Source of the DNA: Streptomyces ureilyticus
GTDB lineage: Bacteria > Actinomycetota > Actinomycetes > Streptomycetales > Streptomycetaceae
Reading direction: 5' to 3'
Assembly (NCBI RefSeq): GCF_011045025.1
Contig: NZ_JAAKZX010000086.1
Coordinates: forward strand, 1-38,845
Length of the DNA stretch: 38,845 nucleotides
Program-made: the position numbers and the translations under genes
In this document: positions 31,025 through 38,845 of the stretch, piece after piece
How positions within the stretch are numbered: the stretch's first letter is position 1
Layout of the letters: the number at the start of each line of letters is the position of its first letter
The notes under the pieces: generated by a model
Databases searched by the model: none
Told to the model about the DNA's origin: nothing
The model's input: only the letters and a program-made list of their open reading frames with translations

Positions 31025-32536
31025 CTATTCTCCCGCTCCGCCGTGCCGGCTCTGCACCGGGTTCGTGATCAGCTCGTCCAGTCCGTCGCGGTCGCCTCTC
31101 ATCTGGTCCACGGCGGCGTACGCACTCGCGATGCACGCCGGGATGCCCACTCCGTCGTACGCCGCTCCGCACACCGCGAGGCCCGGCAGCTTGCCGACGT
31201 GCTCCCGGATGCGGGCCACGCGCGCGTGGTGCCCGACGGGGTACTGGGGCAGGCCGTCGGTCCAGCGTGTGACGCTCGCCGCGACGGGTGCGGCATCCAG
31301 CCCCGTGGCTTCCCCCAGGTCGTGCCGCGAGACGTCGACGAGCTCGCCGTCCTCGCGCCCGAGGATCTCGGTCTCGCCGTACCGCCCCACGGACGTCCGC
31401 AGGACCAGCACGTCCGGGTTCTCCTCGTCGATCCACCCCCACTTCTGGGAAGCGAACGTCGACGCCTTGATGGTCCGCCCGTCAACAGGCGGCACCAGAA
31501 AACCGCTTCCTTCAGGGAGGCGGATCTCGCCGCGCCGGTAGGCGAGCGTGACGAGCGCCATGGAGGCGTACTCGACACCGGCCAGTTCGGCCGCGGCAGC
31601 GGGCGCTTCGTCCCGCAGCAAGGCGGCAGCCGCGCCGGCGGGAACGGCGACGACAACACCGTCGGCGTGCAGCACCCGCCCTCCCGCGACGATGCGCCAG
31701 GCCGTGGGCAGCCCTCCGCCGCGCGCCCGCGTCTCTCCCGGCCCGCCCGCGGCCACCTCCCCCGCGACCCTGCGCAGCTCCGTCACCCGCGTCCCGGTGA
31801 CGATCTCGCCGCCCCGCGCCCGCACCGACTCGGCTACCGCGAGCGGCAGTTGACCGACGCCGCCCTCAATGCCCATGAAGACGGGGCCCGTCTGCTGTGC
31901 GGCGGCCGCGCGGGCCTGGATGCCCCGGACCGCCTCCGTCAACGACACGTGCGTACGCGCCGCCTCGAAGAGCTGGGGGACGGCCGAGCGCATGGAGATG
32001 CGATACGCGTCGCCCGCGTAGACACCGCCCAGGAGCGGCTCGATCAGGCGGTCCACCACCTCGCGGCCGAGGCGGGCCGCCACGTACTCCCCCACCGCCA
32101 CGTCGTCGCCGATCTCCGTACGCGGCAGTTCGGCGTCGCGCTCGATGCGGTGCACGCCCTCCTCGGAGAGCAGTCCGGCGAGGGCCGACGCGGTACCGGG
32201 CACACCCATGACGTGGCCCTTGGGCATGGGCCGCAGCGCCCCCCGCGTCCAGATCGACGCGCTCGCCGTCGCGGGCGTCCGGAGCCGGGCGCCGAGGCCC
32301 ACCTCGCGGGCGAGCGCCACCGCCTCGGGGCGCCGGGCCAGCATCGACTCGGCGCCGAAGTCGACTCGCGCACCCGCGATCTCGCCGGGGAGCAGCTTGC
32401 CGCCGAGCCGGTCCGAGGCCTCCAGGACGGTCACGCGCGCGCCGCCGTCCAGCAGCCGGTGGGCGGCGGCCAGCCCCGCGATGCCGCCCCCGATGACGAT
32501 GACGTGACCCGGGCTCGTACGAGTGTCTGCGTGCAT
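31025..32536 (-). CDS. hemG: Coproporphyrinogen III oxidase / protoporphyrinogen oxidase (HemG/CgoX type)
   Basis: A 503-residue FAD flavoenzyme of the HemY/CgoX family. The N-terminal dinucleotide fold is HVIVIGGGIAGLAAAHRL with VLEASDRLGGK, followed by the substrate-binding segment FGAESMLARRPEAV and the C-terminal FAD loop PACIASAYAAVDQM. Being next to hemQ, it most likely oxidises coproporphyrinogen III to coproporphyrin III, although databases often call it protoporphyrinogen oxidase. The usual Gram-positive names are hemY or cgoX. It is transcribed toward hemQ and divergent from the DUF4349 gene, with about 160 bp between starts. The ferrochelatase gene is not in this window. Confidence 0.92.
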   Translation of the reverse strand: MHADTRTSPGHVIVIGGGIAGLAAAHRLLDGGARVTVLEASDRLGGKLLPGEIAGARVDFGAESMLARRPEAVALAREVGLGARLRTPATASASIWTRGALRPMPKGHVMGVPGTASALAGLLSEEGVHRIERDAELPRTEIGDDVAVGEYVAARLGREVVDRLIEPLLGGVYAGDAYRISMRSAVPQLFEAARTHVSLTEAVRGIQARAAAAQQTGPVFMGIEGGVGQLPLAVAESVRARGGEIVTGTRVTELRRVAGEVAAGGPGETRARGGGLPTAWRIVAGGRVLHADGVVVAVPAGAAAALLRDEAPAAAAELAGVEYASMALVTLAYRRGEIRLPEGSGFLVPPVDGRTIKASTFASQKWGWIDEENPDVLVLRTSVGRYGETEILGREDGELVDVSRHDLGEATGLDAAPVAASVTRWTDGLPQYPVGHHARVARIREHVGKLPGLAVCGAAYDGVGIPACIASAYAAVDQMRGDRDGLDELITNPVQSRHGGAGE

Positions 32537-32696
32537 GTCTCCACTGTCGCACCCGGCACTGACAGTCCCTCCGGCACCCGGTGTCCATGACGAGTCCTGA
32601 CCGTGACCAGTTCGGGACCGGATACGTCCAACGTTCCGCCCCGCTCCGGCGTCGAAGGAGCGTCAGTCATCACGACACTCTCGGGGGTACGCCGAC

Positions 32697-33701
32697 ATGC
32701 AGACACGTGGCACCACACCCAGGCACCGATCCATACGGTCCGTACGGCCTGTCCAGACTCTCTCGGCACTGCTGCTGGCCGCCGCCCTCGCGCTCGCGGG
32801 ATGCACCGGCGCGGACGAGGCCGGCGGCACCACCTCGGACAGCGGCGATGGCGATAAAGCCGCGGCCCAGTCCGAGCAGGGCGCGGGCGACGCCCGGGAC
32901 AGCAGTGGCAAAGGCCAACAGGCCACCGCGCCACCGAAGTTGAGCGCCACCCACATCATCCGTACCGCGTCCCTGACCGTGCAGGTCAAGGACGTACCCA
33001 AGGCTCTCGCCGAGGCCCGTACCGCCGTCGAGACCGCGGGCGGCATCGTCGGCAACGAGACCACCGACCGCGACTCCAAGGGCCGCGAGCGCTCACGCGT
33101 CGTCCTGCGGGTGCCCACGGACCGCTACGAGGAGGTGCTCGATGACCTGGAGGGCTCCGGCAAGCTGATCGACCGGACCGCGAAGGCGGAGGACGTCACG
33201 GACCAGGTCGTCGACGTGGAGAGCCGCATCAAGACACAGCGCGCCAGCGTGATCCGGATCCGCGAGCTGATGGACCAGGCGACGAAACTCAGCGATGTGG
33301 TCACGCTGGAAGGCGAGTTGAGCACCCGGCAGGCCGACTTGGAGGCCCTGCTGGCCCAGCAGGCTTCCCTGAAGGACCGTACGAGCCTGGCCACGATCAC
33401 CCTGCAGCTGTCCGAGACACCGGTGAAGGCGGCGGAGGACGAGGACCCGGGGCTCGCGGACGCCCTCTCGGGCGGCTGGGACGCGTTCGTCGCCACGTTC
33501 CACTGGATCGCGATGGCCCTCGCCGCGGTGCTCCCCTTCCTGGTGGGCGCGGCGCTGCTCCTGCTGCTGTGGGTGCGTTTCCTGCGCCACCGGCTGCCGA
33601 ACCGCCCGGCCGCAGCGGGCGCGGGTACGGGTACGGCGACCGCCGGCATGTCCCTGCCGGTCGCCCGGCCGGCGCCGGGAGAGGACGGCAAGGCGGACTG
33701 A
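32697..33701 (+). CDS. DUF4349 lipoprotein
   Basis: A 334-residue predicted lipoprotein with a C-terminal membrane anchor. A basic N-terminus, hydrophobic LSALLLAAALALAGC and Cys 36 form the lipobox. A Ser/Gly/Asp-rich spacer leads to the DUF4349 domain: HIIRTASLTVQVKDV, ALAEARTAVETAGGIVGNE, RVVLRVPTDRYEEVLDDLEGSG and a coiled-coil region with DVVTLEGELSTRQADLEALLAQQASLKDR. After this comes one membrane segment (WIAMALAAVLPFLVGAALLLLLWV) and a short tail. The coiled coil may reach between two membrane-proximal points. GGGGGT is before the ATG. Function unknown; divergent from hemG. Confidence 0.88.
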   Translation: MQTRGTTPRHRSIRSVRPVQTLSALLLAAALALAGCTGADEAGGTTSDSGDGDKAAAQSEQGAGDARDSSGKGQQATAPPKLSATHIIRTASLTVQVKDVPKALAEARTAVETAGGIVGNETTDRDSKGRERSRVVLRVPTDRYEEVLDDLEGSGKLIDRTAKAEDVTDQVVDVESRIKTQRASVIRIRELMDQATKLSDVVTLEGELSTRQADLEALLAQQASLKDRTSLATITLQLSETPVKAAEDEDPGLADALSGGWDAFVATFHWIAMALAAVLPFLVGAALLLLLWVRFLRHRLPNRPAAAGAGTGTATAGMSLPVARPAPGEDGKAD

Positions 33702-33749
33702 CAGGAGGGCTGGCGGGACTGAAATGCCGCGCCCCCGTAGCGTGTTCAT

Positions 33750-35138
33750 ATGGACATGAGCCGTACGAGAGAACGCCTGGTGGTCGTCGGAGGGGACGCG
33801 GCGGGCATGGCCGCCGCGTCCCAGGCGCGTCGTATGAAGGGCCCCGACGAGCTGGAGATCATCGCGTTCGAGCGCGGCCACTTCAGCTCGTACTCCGCGT
33901 GCGGCATCCCGTACTGGGTGGGCGGCGACGTCACCGACCGGGACCAGCTGATCGCGCGCAGCCCCGAGGAGCACCGGGAGCGCGGGATCGACCTGCGGAT
34001 GCGTACGGAGGTGACGGCGCTGGATGTCGCGGGCGGCCGGGTCCGCGCCCGTGACCTGGAGTCCGGGGCCGAGGCGTGGACGTCGTACGACAAGCTCGTG
34101 ATCGCCACGGGCGCCCGGCCGATCCGTCCGCCGCTGCCCGGGATCGACGCCCCGGGAGTGCACGGCGTGCAGACCCTCGACGACGGGCAGGCCCTGATCG
34201 ACACGCTGGCCCGTACGTCCGGCCGGCGCGCGGTGGTGGTCGGCGCCGGCTACATCGGCGTGGAGATGGCCGAGGCGCTGGTGAACCGCGGCTACGAGGT
34301 GACGGTGGTCAACCGCGGCAAGGAGCCGATGTCCACGCTCGACCCCGACATGGGCCGGCTGGTGCACGAGGCCATGGAGGGCCTGGGCATCACGATGGTG
34401 AACGACGCCGAGGTCACCAAGATCCTCACCGGCGAGGACGGCCGGGTCCGCGCGGTGGCCACGGAGGACGCCGAGTACCCGGCGGACGTGGTGGTGCTCG
34501 GCATCGGCGTACGTCCGGAGACGACGCTGGCGCAGGCGGCGGGGCTGCCGCTGGGCGACCACGGGGGGCTGCTGACCGACCAGGCCATGCGCATACGCGG
34601 CTACGAGAACATCTGGGCCGGCGGCGACTGCGTGGAGGTCCTCGACCTGGTCTCCGGCCGCGAACGGCACATCGCGCTGGGCACGCACGCCAACAAACAC
34701 GGCCAGGTGATCGGCGCGAACGCCGGCGGCGGCTACGCCACGTTCCCCGGCGTCGTGGGCACTGCGGTCAGCAAGGTCTGCGACCTGGAGATCGCCCGCA
34801 CAGGCCTCCGCGAAAAAGACGCACGCAGGGCAGGTCTCCAGTACGAGAAGGTCACCATCGAGTCCACCAGCCGCTCCGGCTACTACCCGGGCGCAGCCCC
34901 CATGACCGTAAAAATGCTCGCCGAACGCCGCACCGGCCGCCTACTGGGCGTCCAGATCGTAGGCCGCGAGGGCGCGGGCAAACGAGTGGACATCGCAGCG
35001 GTAGCCCTGACGGCAGGCATGACCGTAGAGCAGCTGACAGCTCTGGACCTGGGCTACGCGCCTCCGTTCTCCCCGGTCTGGGATCCGGTACAGGTGGCGG
35101 CGCGCAAGGCGGTGGGGGCGGTATTCGGTCGACGGTAA
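33750..35138 (+). CDS. Flavoprotein disulfide reductase (CoA-disulfide-reductase/NADH-oxidase-like)
   Basis: A 462-residue two-dinucleotide-fold flavoprotein. FAD loop VVVGGDAAGMAAASQARR, catalytic Cys (C51) in FSSYSACGIPYWVGG, NAD loop AVVVGAGYIGVEMAEALV, the NIWAGGDCVEV segment and a C-terminal dimer domain are all present. A single Cys in this position is seen in CoA-disulfide reductases and NADH oxidases/peroxidases. It should keep small thiols reduced or consume NADH. Actinobacteria use mycothiol, so CoA-SS-CoA may not be the physiological substrate. TAGCGT at 33738-33743 followed directly by the ATG suggests a leaderless mRNA. A terminator hairpin follows 24 bp after its stop. Confidence 0.88.
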   Translation: MDMSRTRERLVVVGGDAAGMAAASQARRMKGPDELEIIAFERGHFSSYSACGIPYWVGGDVTDRDQLIARSPEEHRERGIDLRMRTEVTALDVAGGRVRARDLESGAEAWTSYDKLVIATGARPIRPPLPGIDAPGVHGVQTLDDGQALIDTLARTSGRRAVVVGAGYIGVEMAEALVNRGYEVTVVNRGKEPMSTLDPDMGRLVHEAMEGLGITMVNDAEVTKILTGEDGRVRAVATEDAEYPADVVVLGIGVRPETTLAQAAGLPLGDHGGLLTDQAMRIRGYENIWAGGDCVEVLDLVSGRERHIALGTHANKHGQVIGANAGGGYATFPGVVGTAVSKVCDLEIARTGLREKDARRAGLQYEKVTIESTSRSGYYPGAAPMTVKMLAERRTGRLLGVQIVGREGAGKRVDIAAVALTAGMTVEQLTALDLGYAPPFSPVWDPVQVAARKAVGAVFGRR

Positions 35139-35162
35139 CGATTTAAATGGGGCCCAGGACAA

Positions 35163-35180
35163 GCGCCCCTTCAGGGGCGC
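35163..35180 (+). terminator. Hairpin terminator after the flavoprotein gene
   Basis: GCGCCCC (35163-35169), loop TTCA, GGGGCGC (35174-35180): a perfect 7-bp stem 24 bp past the stop. It is also the first part of a composite repeat that includes the shared GCGGGGCTGTATC element downstream. Confidence 0.75.
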
Positions 35181-35210
35181 GGGGCTGTATCAATGTGCGG
35201 CTCCGCCGCG
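35177..35210 (+). repeat. Second dispersed repeat family, copy 1
   Basis: GCGGGGCTGTATCAATGTGC followed by GGCTCCGCCGCG. The same element, with a few changes (CGATTTGC for CAATGTGC), occurs at 37867-37900 on the same strand. It contains the small stem GCGG-CT-CCGC. It is joined directly to the other repeat kind at 35208. I recall similar composite sequences at the ends of many Streptomyces genes. Confidence 0.7.
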
Positions 35211-35251
35211 ATGGGGGTCCCCCCGCTCGAGCGAATTCGAGAGTGGGGGAG
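35208..35251 (+). repeat. 44-bp dispersed intergenic repeat, copy 2
   Basis: The inverted copy of positions 21-64, differing only in the middle (GAATTC here, GAAGTC there, read on this strand). It sits between convergent genes, after the flavoprotein terminator, and is contiguous with the second repeat family. Confidence 0.75.
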
Positions 35252-35401
35252 CGACCAGCCACAACGACCCCGCACCTCAGATACAACCTCCGTTGAAACG
35301 CCCCCCCTGCTCAACCCAGCGGAGCGACACGCGCGCATGGCCCTCCGCGCCGGCCACGCGCGCGCATGCTCACGGCCCAGGGCGCCGGAGACGCCTGGGG
35401 G

Positions 35402-35449
35402 CGTCAGGGCACGGAGCCCTGGAGCCTCAAGGACCCCGGAGCCCTGACG
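35402..35449. terminator. Large imperfect hairpin, possible bidirectional terminator
   Basis: CGTCAGGGC (35402-35410) pairs with GCCCTGACG (35441-35449); the inside holds further GGAGCCC/GGGCT-type repeats that could form an alternative stem (CAGGGC with GCCCTG at 35415-35420). It lies just past the stop of the small unknown gene on the minus strand and faces the flavoprotein gene, so it fits a shared terminator. The rest of 35139-35454 holds only the two repeat types and no gene. Confidence 0.5.
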
Positions 35450-35454
35450 ACGTC

Positions 35455-35787
35455 TCAGGCACCCTGAGCCGCTCCAGGAGTGGTTCCGTTGATCTTCTCT
35501 ATGGCCTGCCGAGCCTGCTCGCCGGGCGACCGCGGCAACGACGACACCGGCGAAACCTGCGGCGGCTGCGGCGCCGACTGAGGCCGCGCGTGCGTGCCGG
35601 GCTGACGGCTGCGCAGCCGGTGGCTGGCCGCCTCGTCGAGGGTCACGGGACGCTGCATGCTCGCGGCGAGCCGACCGGCTTCCTGGCCGAGCGCGGCCAC
35701 GTCCTCCCACGACAGTCTGAGGACGAGGGCTACTTCCGCCTCGCCGTCCGGCGTGGCGGTCATAGTCGGAGTGACTCGGTCGTTCAT
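35455..35787 (-). CDS. Small conserved protein of unknown function
   Basis: A 110-residue protein. The first half, DGEAEVALVLRLSWEDVAALGQEAGRLAASMQRPVTLDEAASHRLR, has an alternating strand-helix look and is the conserved part I recall from other Streptomyces; the second half is Pro/Ser/Gln-rich and probably disordered. No membrane segment, signal or cysteine. GAGG lies about 9 bases before ATG 35787, so this start is preferred to 35802. It is divergent from the rhomboid gene, with 113 bp between the starts. Function cannot be assigned. Confidence 0.6.
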   Translation of the reverse strand: MNDRVTPTMTATPDGEAEVALVLRLSWEDVAALGQEAGRLAASMQRPVTLDEAASHRLRSRQPGTHARPQSAPQPPQVSPVSSLPRSPGEQARQAIEKINGTTPGAAQGA

Positions 35788-35900
35788 TGACCTGTTCCTC
35801 ACGTGTTGCTGGGATCACGGCGGTTGCCGAAACATACGCAGACACACGCGCTCCCGTTCACACCCGTTCAGAAGGGCCCGCTCGCGGGCAGGAGTTCCTT

Positions 35901-36734
35901 GTGGTCATCCCCGTCCATGATGTGAACCCGGCCCGCCGCACACCGGTCGTGACGTACGCGCTGATCGGCGCCAACGTCCTTGTCTTCCTGGCCACCCCGG
36001 GCGTGGCCGCCTCGCTGGTCGGCGAGAGCAGCCTCGCGCAGCTCTGCCAGCTGCAAGGCTTCCTGGACCAGTGGGCGGCGGTGCCCCGCGAGATGATCCA
36101 CGACCGGACACCGACCGTCGTGCCCACCGGCGACGTGGCCATGGGCCCACAGGGGCCGGGCTGTGTGGTGGGTCCGCCCGACTACGACAAGTCGCCCCCG
36201 CTGTCGGTGCTCACCGCGATGTTCCTGCACGGCAGTTGGCTGCACCTGCTCGGCAACATGCTCTTCCTGCTGATCTTCGGCAACAACATCGAGGACCGCC
36301 TCGGCCACGTCCGCTACCTGCTCTTCTACGTGCTCTGCGGCTACGCGGCGGCGTACGCCTTCGCCTTCGTCAACGCCACCTCAGGCGACCCGCTGATCGG
36401 CGCATCCGGTGCGATCGCCGGTGTCCTGGGCGCGTACCTGGTCCTCTATCCGAAGGCCCGCGTCTGGGTCCTCGTACCGTTCCTGATCTTCCTGCCGCTG
36501 CGACTGCCCGCCTGGCTGGTCCTGGGCTTCTGGTTCGGCCTCCAGGCGGTGTACTCGTCCGGCGCCGGCGTCACGGATGCCGGCACCGTCGCGTACGTCG
36601 CCCATGTCGTCGGCTTCGTCGCAGGCATGCTCCTCGCCTGGCCCCTGCGCCCGGGCACCCCACCCCCACCGGAGCCGCGCGGCCTGCTGTGGGGCAGGCA
36701 GGCACGGCCGCGGCAGACTTGGAGACCTCGTTAG
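35901..36734 (+). CDS. Rhomboid-family intramembrane serine protease
   Basis: A 277-residue rhomboid with about six membrane segments. The catalytic pair is S169 in GASGAIAG and H235 in AYVAHVVGFVAG, and HxxxN appears in WLHLLGNM (H115, N119). Rhomboids cut membrane proteins inside the bilayer; the target here is unknown. A loop of ~65 residues after the first segment, containing GPQGPGCVVGPPDYDKSPP, lies outside. GTG 35901 has GGAG 7 bases upstream; an in-frame ATG at 35787 would overlap the start of the minus-strand gene and lacks a ribosome site. Its stop overlaps the hemE stop by 4 bp on the opposite strand. Confidence 0.93.
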   Translation: MVIPVHDVNPARRTPVVTYALIGANVLVFLATPGVAASLVGESSLAQLCQLQGFLDQWAAVPREMIHDRTPTVVPTGDVAMGPQGPGCVVGPPDYDKSPPLSVLTAMFLHGSWLHLLGNMLFLLIFGNNIEDRLGHVRYLLFYVLCGYAAAYAFAFVNATSGDPLIGASGAIAGVLGAYLVLYPKARVWVLVPFLIFLPLRLPAWLVLGFWFGLQAVYSSGAGVTDAGTVAYVAHVVGFVAGMLLAWPLRPGTPPPPEPRGLLWGRQARPRQTWRPR

Positions 36735-37795
36735 CGGGCGGTGCGTGTGTGGACGTACTCCGTGAGCCGGGTCAGCGCGTCCGGGTCCGTACTCGGCAGG
36801 ACTCCGTGGCCGAGGTTGAAGATGTGGCCCTCCAGCCCCGCGGCGGCGTCGAGGATCTCCTGCGTCTTGGTCTCCACGGCCTCGGTGGTGGAGAAGAGGA
36901 CCGCGGGGTCGAGGTTGCCCTGGAGCGCCTTGCCCGGGCCGACGCGGCGCGCGGCCTCGTCGAGCGGGACCCGCCAGTCGACACCGACGACGTCCGCGCC
37001 CGCCTCGCCCAGGAGACCGAGCAACTCGCCGGTGCCGACGCCGAAGTGGATACGGGGAACCCCGTACGACTTCACGGCTTCGAAGACCTTCGTGGAGGCG
37101 GGCATGACGGAGCGCCGGTAGTCGGCCGGTGCCAGGGCGCCGACCCACGAGTCGAAGAGCTGCACGGCCGAGGCGCCCGCCTCGATCTGCACCTTCAGGA
37201 AGGCTGCCGTGATCTCCGCGAGCCGGTCGAGCAGTTCGGCCCACAGCTGCGGGTCGCCGTACATGAGCGCCTTGGTGTGCTCGTGGTTGCGGGACGGCCC
37301 GCCCTCCACGAGGTAGCTGGCGAGCGTGAAGGGTGCGCCGGCGAAGCCGATGAGCGGGGTCTCGCCGAGCTCGGCGGTGAGCAGACCGATGGCCTCAGTG
37401 ACGTACGCGACGTCCTCCGGCGTCAGGTCGCGCAGTTGCGCGAGGTCGGCGCGGGACCGGATCGGCTTCTCGACGACCGGTCCGACGCCCGGCTTGATGT
37501 CGAGATCGACACCGATGGCCTTGAGCGGGACGACGATGTCGCTGAAGTAGATCGCCGCGTCCACGTTGTGCCGGCGCACCGGCTGCATCGTGATCTCCGC
37601 GACCAGCTCGGGCCGCATGCACGACTCGAGCATGGGGATGCCCTCGCGCACCTTGCGGTACTCGGGCAGCGAACGCCCGGCCTGCCGCATGAACCACACC
37701 GGCGTATGCGGCACGGCTTCGCGCCGGCACGCCTTCATGAAGGCGGATTCGTACGTGGCTGTCGGCTGGCCCGTCGGGCGGTCATTGGAACTCAC
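36731..37795 (-). CDS. hemE: Uroporphyrinogen decarboxylase
   Basis: HemE decarboxylates uroporphyrinogen III to coproporphyrinogen III, the substrate of the HemG/CgoX step. The 354-residue barrel has the substrate-loop PVWFMRQAGRSLPEYR, the Asp motif YFSDIVVPLKAIGVDLD, FAGAPFTLASYLVEGG, and the C-terminal FNLGHGVLPSTDPDAL, all diagnostic. The start is GTG 37795 (SSNDRPTG), with no obvious ribosome site, so translation may be leaderless. It is convergent with the rhomboid gene. The haem genes are spread over 7.5 kb here rather than in one operon. Confidence 0.97.
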   Translation of the reverse strand: MSSNDRPTGQPTATYESAFMKACRREAVPHTPVWFMRQAGRSLPEYRKVREGIPMLESCMRPELVAEITMQPVRRHNVDAAIYFSDIVVPLKAIGVDLDIKPGVGPVVEKPIRSRADLAQLRDLTPEDVAYVTEAIGLLTAELGETPLIGFAGAPFTLASYLVEGGPSRNHEHTKALMYGDPQLWAELLDRLAEITAAFLKVQIEAGASAVQLFDSWVGALAPADYRRSVMPASTKVFEAVKSYGVPRIHFGVGTGELLGLLGEAGADVVGVDWRVPLDEAARRVGPGKALQGNLDPAVLFSTTEAVETKTQEILDAAAGLEGHIFNLGHGVLPSTDPDALTRLTEYVHTRTAR

Positions 37796-38085
37796 GCCGA
37801 AAGTCTCGCACGCCGCACGGACAAGAAGCCTCGGGGGCAGCAGGCACCCCTTTAGGGCCCTTTAGGACGCGGGGCTGTATCGATTTGCGGCTCCGCCGCG
37901 AGGGCGCGAGCAACCCGACACAACCCGAAGCCGCCAACGAACCGAACAACCCCTCGACGAACCGCCCCCGGCGACTCCCAGTCACACTCACAAACACAAC
38001 GAAACCGAACCGTTCCCCGCCCAACCGCCGGAGGCACGGGTGTCTCTCCCTGCACGAAGGCGCCGTTCCCCTTAATCTTCCCCGC
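37796..38085. other. Divergent intergenic region with repeat, between hemE and the DUF3000 gene
   Basis: 290 bp without a gene. GCGGGGCTGTATCGATTTGC and GGCTCCGCCGCG at 37867-37900 repeat the element at 35177-35210. CCCTTTAGGGCCCTTTAGG at 37849-37867 is a short tandem repeat with an internal GGGCCC. TAATCT at 38073-38078 is a good -10 box just before the DUF3000 start at 38086, implying leaderless mRNA. The remainder is a C/A-rich stretch (about 37905-38020) that shows no motif. Confidence 0.6.
37867..37900 (+). repeat. Second dispersed repeat family, copy 2
   Basis: Same order as at 35177-35210: GCGGGGCTGTATC, a few variable bases, then TGCGGCTCCGCCGCGA. Downstream sequence differs, so the shared unit ends near 37900 and the 44-bp repeat is absent here. 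Confidence 0.7.
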
Positions 38086-38845
38086 ATGGCTGCGGCTCAA
38101 GGACGACTGTCGGACGACGCTGGCGGGGAAGCCAGGAACGACGAGGCACTGCGAACGGGAGCGGATGCGACTCCGCTGACCTTCCGCACAGCCGTCGACG
38201 CGCTCGGCACGGCCCGGCTGCGGCCGGAGATCGAGATCGACCCGACCAAGCCGCCGCAGCGGCTCGCCCCGTTCGCGTACGCGCTGGAGGCCGCGGTCGT
38301 GGACGGCGAGGAAGACCTGGCGGACGGCCGGCTCATCCTCCTTCACGACCCCGCCGGACACGAGGCCTGGCAGGGATCGTTCCGCCTGGTCACGCTCGTA
38401 CGCGCGGAACTGGAACCGGAGATCGCCGCCGACCCGCTGTTCCCCGACGTCTGCTGGTCCTGGCTGACCGGCGCCCTCCAGGCCCGCGGCCTGTCGTACG
38501 GCGAAGCCGGCGGCACCGTCACCCGCGCGAGCTCCCACTACTTCGGCGGCCTCTCGGAACGCCGGCCCGCCTCCCAGATCGAGATCCGCGCTTCCTGGAC
38601 CCCGCGCGAGGGCCTCGGCGGCGTCCCGGACACGGCCTCCCATCTCGCCGCCTGGTGCGACCTGTTGTCCCAGATCGCGGGCCTGCCCCCGGCCACCCCG
38701 GGCGACCCCTCGGTCGTGACCGCGGGCGGCCCGTTGCACATCTCCACTGCGGCGAAACCGGAGCCGCTGTGCGAGGAGGCGATTGCCGCAGGGACCGGAC
38801 TGGGCTGGCAGCGGACCGACGACCTCAACACGGGCGACGGTGAAC
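38086..38845 (+). CDS. DUF3000-family protein (truncated by the window end)
   Basis: From ATG 38086 the frame reads AAAQGRLSDDAGGEARND, then TPLTFRTAVDALGTARLRPE, IDPTKPPQRLAPFAYALEA, WQGSFRLVTLVRAELEPEIA and YFGGLSERRPASQIEIRASW, with no stop before the window ends after 253 codons. These are segments of the actinobacterial DUF3000 family, of which the function is unknown. No signal or membrane segment is seen. The gene continues beyond the window. It is usually beside hemE in Streptomyces as I recall, so the neighbourhood is conserved. The -10-like TAATCT at 38073 favours a leaderless start. Confidence 0.85.
   Translation, partial: MAAAQGRLSDDAGGEARNDEALRTGADATPLTFRTAVDALGTARLRPEIEIDPTKPPQRLAPFAYALEAAVVDGEEDLADGRLILLHDPAGHEAWQGSFRLVTLVRAELEPEIAADPLFPDVCWSWLTGALQARGLSYGEAGGTVTRASSHYFGGLSERRPASQIEIRASWTPREGLGGVPDTASHLAAWCDLLSQIAGLPPATPGDPSVVTAGGPLHISTAAKPEPLCEEAIAAGTGLGWQRTDDLNTGDGE

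Noticed and set aside
30361..32590. Long plus-strand frames opposite hemQ and hemG
   Set aside because: Typical GC-rich antisense frames; the minus strand encodes recognisable haem enzymes.
35171..35845. 224-codon minus-strand frame across the small unknown gene
   Set aside because: Translation is of the repeat and of an antisense-shifted gene; the 110-residue frame in the same place has the better start and codon bias.
37852..38739. 295-codon minus-strand frame over the DUF3000 gene
   Set aside because: It is antisense to a clear DUF3000 reading frame and its composition is that of a shadow frame.

Overview
The window is high-GC actinobacterial DNA, almost certainly from the conserved chromosome of a Streptomyces species. 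The signs are strong G/C third-position bias, many GTG starts, GGAGG-type ribosome sites, likely leaderless genes, a Tat-exported PhoX-like phosphatase, a coproheme-type haem pathway (HemQ), a DUF3000 protein and an actinobacterial type of TnpB. No rRNA, tRNA or CRISPR array was found.

Layout. 0-6.5 kb is a decay zone: a flippase-like membrane protein open at the left edge, a TetR-like C-terminal remnant beside a perfect palindromic operator, an AlbA_2/RecG-like ATP-binding regulator gene broken by frameshifts and split by a ~2.4 kb IS607-family element (tnpA broken, tnpB intact), an alpha/beta hydrolase, and a flavin-monooxygenase remnant. 6.5-11 kb is housekeeping: msrB, murC, a stress-like protein, a RibD-C reductase and the AFG1/ZapE-type ATPase. 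11-16.4 kb is an ion/phosphate block: small secreted protein, beta-carbonic anhydrase with a SulP anion transporter, an SPFH protein and a PhoX-like phosphatase, with PHO-box-like sequences upstream of three of the units. 16.5-22 kb carries an aldo/keto reductase, a zinc-ribbon protein, an ABC ATPase-permease pair, a PTH2-like protein, a cysteine-containing unknown, and a NAD-binding ion-channel-like protein preceded by and overlapping a tiny Cys-rich protein. 22.4-28.8 kb holds a Ser/Thr kinase with an exact 8 x 40-residue beta-propeller, a CelD-like acyltransferase, a DegT-family PLP enzyme and a methyltransferase. 28.9-38.8 kb has a DUF692 (MbnB/TglH-type) metalloenzyme homologue with an extra C-terminal domain, the haem genes hemQ, hemG and hemE, a DUF4349 lipoprotein, a CoA-disulfide-reductase-like flavoprotein, a rhomboid protease and a DUF3000 gene running off the right edge.

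How parts fit. Carbonic anhydrase and SulP are 7 bp apart and probably interconvert and move bicarbonate. hemE, hemG and hemQ are steps of the coproporphyrin-dependent haem route; the ferrochelatase is not here. The ABC ATPase and permease overlap by 4 bp. The least explained items are the DUF692 protein without a visible RiPP precursor or partner, the Cys-rich/channel-like pair, and the IS607 element whose RNA-guided nuclease gene outlives its recombinase. Intergenic repeats of two kinds recur near 0, 35.2 and 37.9 kb.
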